From an uncultured Micavibrio sp. (GTDB lineage Bacteria; Pseudomonadota; Alphaproteobacteria; Micavibrionales; UBA1664), in contig CALBME010000173.1 in the NCBI GenBank assembly GCA_937896295.1, positions 1 through 10,367 on the forward strand: a stretch of DNA of 10,367 bases, in the 5' to 3' direction. The notes below the pieces were generated by a model. That model saw only the letters and a list, made by a program, of their open reading frames with translations, was not told where the DNA came from and ran no database searches. Positions 7,780-10,367 of this stretch are shown in pieces. Each line of letters starts with the position of its first letter. Positions within the stretch are counted from its first letter, which is position 1. The position numbers were made by a program, and so were the translations under genes.

Positions 7780-7884
7780 TATGAAAACAAACCTTCCTTT
7801 ATAAAGTCTTAAAATCTGCCTGCCATACTGGGACTAGCCGTCTGTTCAGAATGACAATGGCGGCATGAACGGAAGGAATCCCGC

Positions 7885-8148
7885 ATGTCCGACTTTGACC
7901 TGCAGCTTCGTGACTGGCGCCTGACGACGGCCGAAATTCTCTACCACATGCCCGATCATCCGGGGCTTTTGCAGACCTTTGTCTGGCAGGATTACGATCT
8001 GGCACCCCAATTCCCCCAATTGAACCGTTTTCTGGGGTTTTGGGTCCAAAAAATCGATGGAAAACTCCATTCTGTCTACGTTGCGCGCAAAAAACTGATC
8101 ACTGCAGCTGAATTTAAGCGATGTGACGGGGTTTTTCTGGTCCATTAA
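7885..8148 (+). CDS. usg: Usg-family protein
   Basis: An 87-residue soluble protein that closely matches the alphaproteobacterial Usg family as I recall it: an MSDFDLQLRDWRLTTAEILY opening, MPDHPGLLQTFVWQDYDLAP (22-41), FPQLNRFLGFW (43-53), LHSVYVA (61-67) and the AEFKRCDGVFLVH end. Usg was named from an ORF near tryptophan genes; its biochemical role is unknown. No trp genes lie in the window. GGAAGGAA about 6 bases before ATG 7885 is a strong ribosome site and the length is typical. It diverges from the HAD gene; no clear promoter of its own is visible in 7780-7884. It is followed after 142 bp by the RsmC-like gene, a gap with only a weak 5-bp GC hairpin (8233-8245). Confidence 0.93.
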   Translation: MSDFDLQLRDWRLTTAEILYHMPDHPGLLQTFVWQDYDLAPQFPQLNRFLGFWVQKIDGKLHSVYVARKKLITAAEFKRCDGVFLVH

Positions 8149-8290
8149 GGCCAAAAACAGCGTTAAACGCGCAAAAAAGCCATAAAACACCCCAGATTTT
8201 GGGCAAATCCGGGTAAAATCATACGATGGTACCGGCGCCGCGCCGCAATTTTCTTACCTCTGCGCCTGATTTGTAACACCTCCTGTATGG

Positions 8291-9325
8291 GTGAATGAAA
8301 ATCATCGCTGGTGGGTCGGGCATCTACCCGTTACGATGCCTTCCATGCCGATTGGAAATGATGTTCTTACCGATGCCTTGACCTATGCACTGGACAAAAC
8401 CGGGGGGCCAAACGCCCCTGTGGCCATTATCAACGCAACGGGTTTGGAAACTCTGGATGCGGTGAAGACATCGCGTAACGCCTGTAATAAATTACCAGAC
8501 ACATTGGATGGTGTATTTAACACCATTCTGGTGCGCGCCACGCGTCAATCCGCGGAAACACTAGGTCTTGTCGCCATGGCCTTTGACCATGCCATCCCAG
8601 GCGCACGTATATATATAGCGCAGGAAAACTCCCACGGCGCAGGGGGGCTGGAAAAACACCTTGCCCGCGCGTTTCCCAATCTTCAGTCCGTCGTGAAATT
8701 CAAATGCCGCACGCTGGTGCTGGACGTTGATGACGCCCGCAAAGACCAGATCGATCGCTGGCGCGGCGACGCGCAGATCCGCAAGGTGAAGCATAACCGT
8801 GGCGAATTCTGGTCCGCGCCTGGCGTCTTTTCGTGGGATCGTCCCGATCCCGCATCGGTCCTGCTGCTGGGGGTTCTGCCTGTCTCCATGCCGGGCAATA
8901 TTGCGGATCTGGGATGCGGGAACGGCCTTCTCACCGGCGCGCTGGCCAAAAAGGCCGATGCGGTCGAAGTCTGGGCGCTTGATGCCGATTCCTTAAGCGT
9001 TGCCTGTTGCCGGCGCAATATCGAGGACCGCGCTCCGGCAATTCCCGTCCATGTCCTGTGGCGTGACGCGACCGGCGAGAATACCGACCTGCCGCCCATG
9101 GATTACGTGGTGATGAACCCGCCTTTTCATACGCAGCAGGCCGAAGACCGCGCGCTGGGTCAGGCATTTTGCGAATCGGCCCTGAAAATGCTCAAAACCG
9201 GCGGCCAGCTTTACCTCGTGGCCAATCGCCACATGCCGTACGAGGCGATCCTTGAGAATGCGTCCGCAAAGGTTACGTTGCTGGATGACCGTGATGGTTT
9301 CAAACTGATAAGAGCGATCAAATGA
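8291..9325 (+). CDS. rsmC: RsmC-like 16S rRNA (guanine-N2) methyltransferase
   Basis: A 344-residue class I S-adenosylmethionine-dependent methyltransferase. The architecture matches RsmC/RlmG: a degenerate N-terminal methyltransferase-like half (about 1-165), then EFWSAPGVFSWDRPDPASVLLL (172-193, compare the LPGVFSRDGLD linker of E. coli RsmC) and a catalytic half with motif I IADLGCGNGLLTGALA (204-219), acidic ALDADS (229-234) and the target-base motif NPPFH (276-280), ending in GFKLIRAIK. RsmC methylates G1207 of 16S rRNA; RlmG, with the same layout, methylates 23S rRNA, so the exact target is inferred. The start is uncertain: GTG 8291 lacks a good Shine-Dalgarno, and ATG codons at residues 16 and 19 are alternatives. 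It overlaps the next gene by four bases (ATGA), so the two are probably translationally coupled. Confidence 0.88.
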   Translation: MNENHRWWVGHLPVTMPSMPIGNDVLTDALTYALDKTGGPNAPVAIINATGLETLDAVKTSRNACNKLPDTLDGVFNTILVRATRQSAETLGLVAMAFDHAIPGARIYIAQENSHGAGGLEKHLARAFPNLQSVVKFKCRTLVLDVDDARKDQIDRWRGDAQIRKVKHNRGEFWSAPGVFSWDRPDPASVLLLGVLPVSMPGNIADLGCGNGLLTGALAKKADAVEVWALDADSLSVACCRRNIEDRAPAIPVHVLWRDATGENTDLPPMDYVVMNPPFHTQQAEDRALGQAFCESALKMLKTGGQLYLVANRHMPYEAILENASAKVTLLDDRDGFKLIRAIK

Positions 9326-10071
9326 CCGAGATTCATACCGACCTTAAAACCTGCGACCGTTGCAGCGGTGCAAAAATCGTTGTCGCCCTCGTCATGGCCT
9401 TCGGTCTTGCGCTTGCGGGCTGGTTCGTCAAGGAAGGCCTGATCCACCTGAATGGCGGCGAACGCGCCGTATCCGTGCGCGGCGTTGCCGAACGCGACGT
9501 GCAGGCCGATCTCGCCATCTGGCCCATTCAGTATACGGTGACTGATAACGATCTGACTGCGGCACAGGCCGCGCTCAATGCGCAAGGAGCCAAGGTCGAG
9601 GGTTTTTTACAGGCGCAGGGATTGCCGGCGGAAAACGTGAAGGTGCAAAAGGTTGAGGTGACCGACCTTCTGGCCCAGCAATACCGCCCTGATAACATCC
9701 AGAACGGGCGCTATATCCTCAACAAGACATACATGGTCCGCACAAACGACGTGGCGCTGGTCGACAAAATGTATCGCAATGTCGGCGACCTGATCGCGCA
9801 GGGCGTGATCCTGGCGCAGGGTTCTGGCCCGTCCTACATGTTCACGAAACTGAATGACGTGAAACCTGAAATGATCGCGCAGGCGACTCGCTCGGCGCGG
9901 GAGGGGGCGGAAAAATTTGCGGCTGATTCCGGCGCGAAGGTCGGCGGCATCAAGACGGCAAGCCAGGGCCTGTTCACCATCAACGCGCGCGACGATGACA
10001 ATGCCGGTGAATCGTCGGTCATCGACAAGCGTGTCCGCGTTGTCACGACGATCGAATATTACCTTCAATAA
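9322..10071 (+). CDS. SIMPL (DUF541) domain protein with N-terminal membrane anchor
   Basis: A 249-residue protein. A short cytoplasmic N-terminus with a CDRC motif (Cys11, Cys14) is followed by one hydrophobic span (about 18-36, KIVVALVMAFGLALAGWFV). It looks like a signal anchor rather than a cleaved signal, since no cleavage site is obvious. The rest is a periplasmic SIMPL/DUF541 domain: AVSVRGVAERDVQADLAIW (49-67) through the C-terminal VRVVTTIEYYL. SIMPL-family proteins form soluble oligomeric envelope assemblies and some are linked to oxidative stress; the role here is unknown. Its ATG overlaps the rsmC stop (ATGA), so expression should be tied to that gene, although no functional link is evident. 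Stop TAA is at 10069-10071. Confidence 0.9.
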   Translation: MTEIHTDLKTCDRCSGAKIVVALVMAFGLALAGWFVKEGLIHLNGGERAVSVRGVAERDVQADLAIWPIQYTVTDNDLTAAQAALNAQGAKVEGFLQAQGLPAENVKVQKVEVTDLLAQQYRPDNIQNGRYILNKTYMVRTNDVALVDKMYRNVGDLIAQGVILAQGSGPSYMFTKLNDVKPEMIAQATRSAREGAEKFAADSGAKVGGIKTASQGLFTINARDDDNAGESSVIDKRVRVVTTIEYYLQ

Positions 10072-10228
10072 CGCCCTGTAGGCCTAAAGGTCTGACGGAC
10101 GATGCCGTCCCCGCGCTCCGCCTGCGAGACCCCGTAAGGGGCGACAAAGGGCATTTATCTAAAATTTTATCTATTTTAACCTTTATTTAATGGCCGCAGG
10201 CGCATGATGGTCTCGAATTAAGGTAAAT

Positions 10229-10262
10229 ACACAGACATTTGCGCACATAAGTAAGTCTGTGT
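10229..10262. repeat. Inverted repeat in the AT-rich gap after the SIMPL gene
   Basis: ACACAGAC (10229-10236) and GTCTGTGT (10255-10262) are perfect inverted repeats around 18 bases; allowing one mismatch the arms reach 11 bp. The right arm is followed by TTTAATAAG, so it might act as a weak rightward terminator or as a leader/operator for the ORF starting near 10296-10302. The remainder of the 10072-10295 gap holds two small GC hairpins (GGACG/CGTCC near 10096-10109 and CCCC/GGGG near 10133) and a strongly AT-rich tract (10155-10195), but no gene. Confidence 0.45.
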
Positions 10263-10301
10263 TTTAATAAGAAAAAACAAAGGGTGTGACCTAGCGTGCG
10301 T

Positions 10302-10367
10302 ATGATGAAACCGGTTCATGACATGACCGTTTCCACTGTACTTCCGGCTCTCAAGAAGCTGGCGGTT
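10302..10367 (+). CDS. Possible 5' end of a gene cut by the window edge
   Basis: After an in-frame TGA at 10287-10289, an open frame begins at GTG 10296 or at the double ATG 10302/10305 and stays open to the edge, giving MMKPVHDMTVSTVLPALKKL and two further residues. The upstream AT-rich region suits a promoter, but AAAGGG (10279-10284) is too far from the ATG to be an ideal ribosome site. Twenty-two residues are too few to assign a family, and a non-coding explanation cannot be excluded. Confidence 0.35.
   Translation, partial: MMKPVHDMTVSTVLPALKKLAV

Noticed and set aside
7201..7812. 203-codon plus-strand frame opposite the HAD gene
   Set aside because: The minus strand has all four HAD motifs, a promoter and a terminator; this frame is His/Phe/Gly-rich shadow.
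8160..8170. Near-palindrome GCGTTAAACGC just after usg
   Set aside because: Short and without a T-tract or partner sites; likely chance.
8233..8245. Possible terminator CGGCG-CCG-CGCCG followed by CAATTTTCTT after usg
   Set aside because: The stem is only 5 bp with a 3-base loop and lies about 85 bp past the stop, too weak to call as a feature.

Overview
The window looks like chromosomal DNA from an alphaproteobacterium. The clearest lineage marker is a Usg-family protein, a small family I know almost only from Alphaproteobacteria. It is supported by a groES-groEL operon with an HrcA-type CIRCE operator, moderately GC-rich genes with G/C-biased third codon positions, and AT-rich gaps. The left end is an assembly edge: bases 1-18 are Illumina TruSeq adapter, so this is the end of a draft or metagenomic contig rather than natural sequence.

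Layout, left to right. (1) A truncated mutM (DNA repair glycosylase) runs leftwards off the edge at 19-624. (2) A 278-bp gap with an AT-rich hairpin precedes a rightward block: an unrecognised GT-B/UDP-GlcNAc-2-epimerase-like protein (903-1937), a cytosolic GGDEF diguanylate cyclase (2011-2775) and a single-domain VOC/glyoxalase-type metalloenzyme (2819-3316). (3) A small uncertain leftward ORF lies at 3306-3653. (4) groES and groEL run leftwards (5726 to 3758), with promoter, CIRCE operator and intrinsic terminator all visible. (5) Diverging from groES is a DUF808/YedI-type membrane protein (5888-6841), which converges on a leftward HAD-family phosphatase (7710 to 6874). (6) A second rightward block holds usg (7885-8148), an RsmC-like rRNA methyltransferase (8291-9325) and a SIMPL/DUF541 membrane-anchored protein overlapping it by ATGA (9322-10071). 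(7) An AT-rich intergenic region with an inverted repeat leads to a start-like ORF cut by the right edge.

Most of the content is housekeeping: DNA repair, protein folding, rRNA modification, one c-di-GMP enzyme and two generic enzymes of unknown substrate. I see no CRISPR, transposase, integrase, phage, toxin-antitoxin, secretion or biosynthetic cluster, and no convincing new multi-gene system. The points most worth a second look are the orphan GT-B-like gene with its AAGTAT/ATACTT-bearing leader, the matching TTGCTT-N18-TATAAA promoters of groES and the HAD gene, the divergent equatorial segment of GroEL, and the adapter artefact that would add a false tail to MutM.
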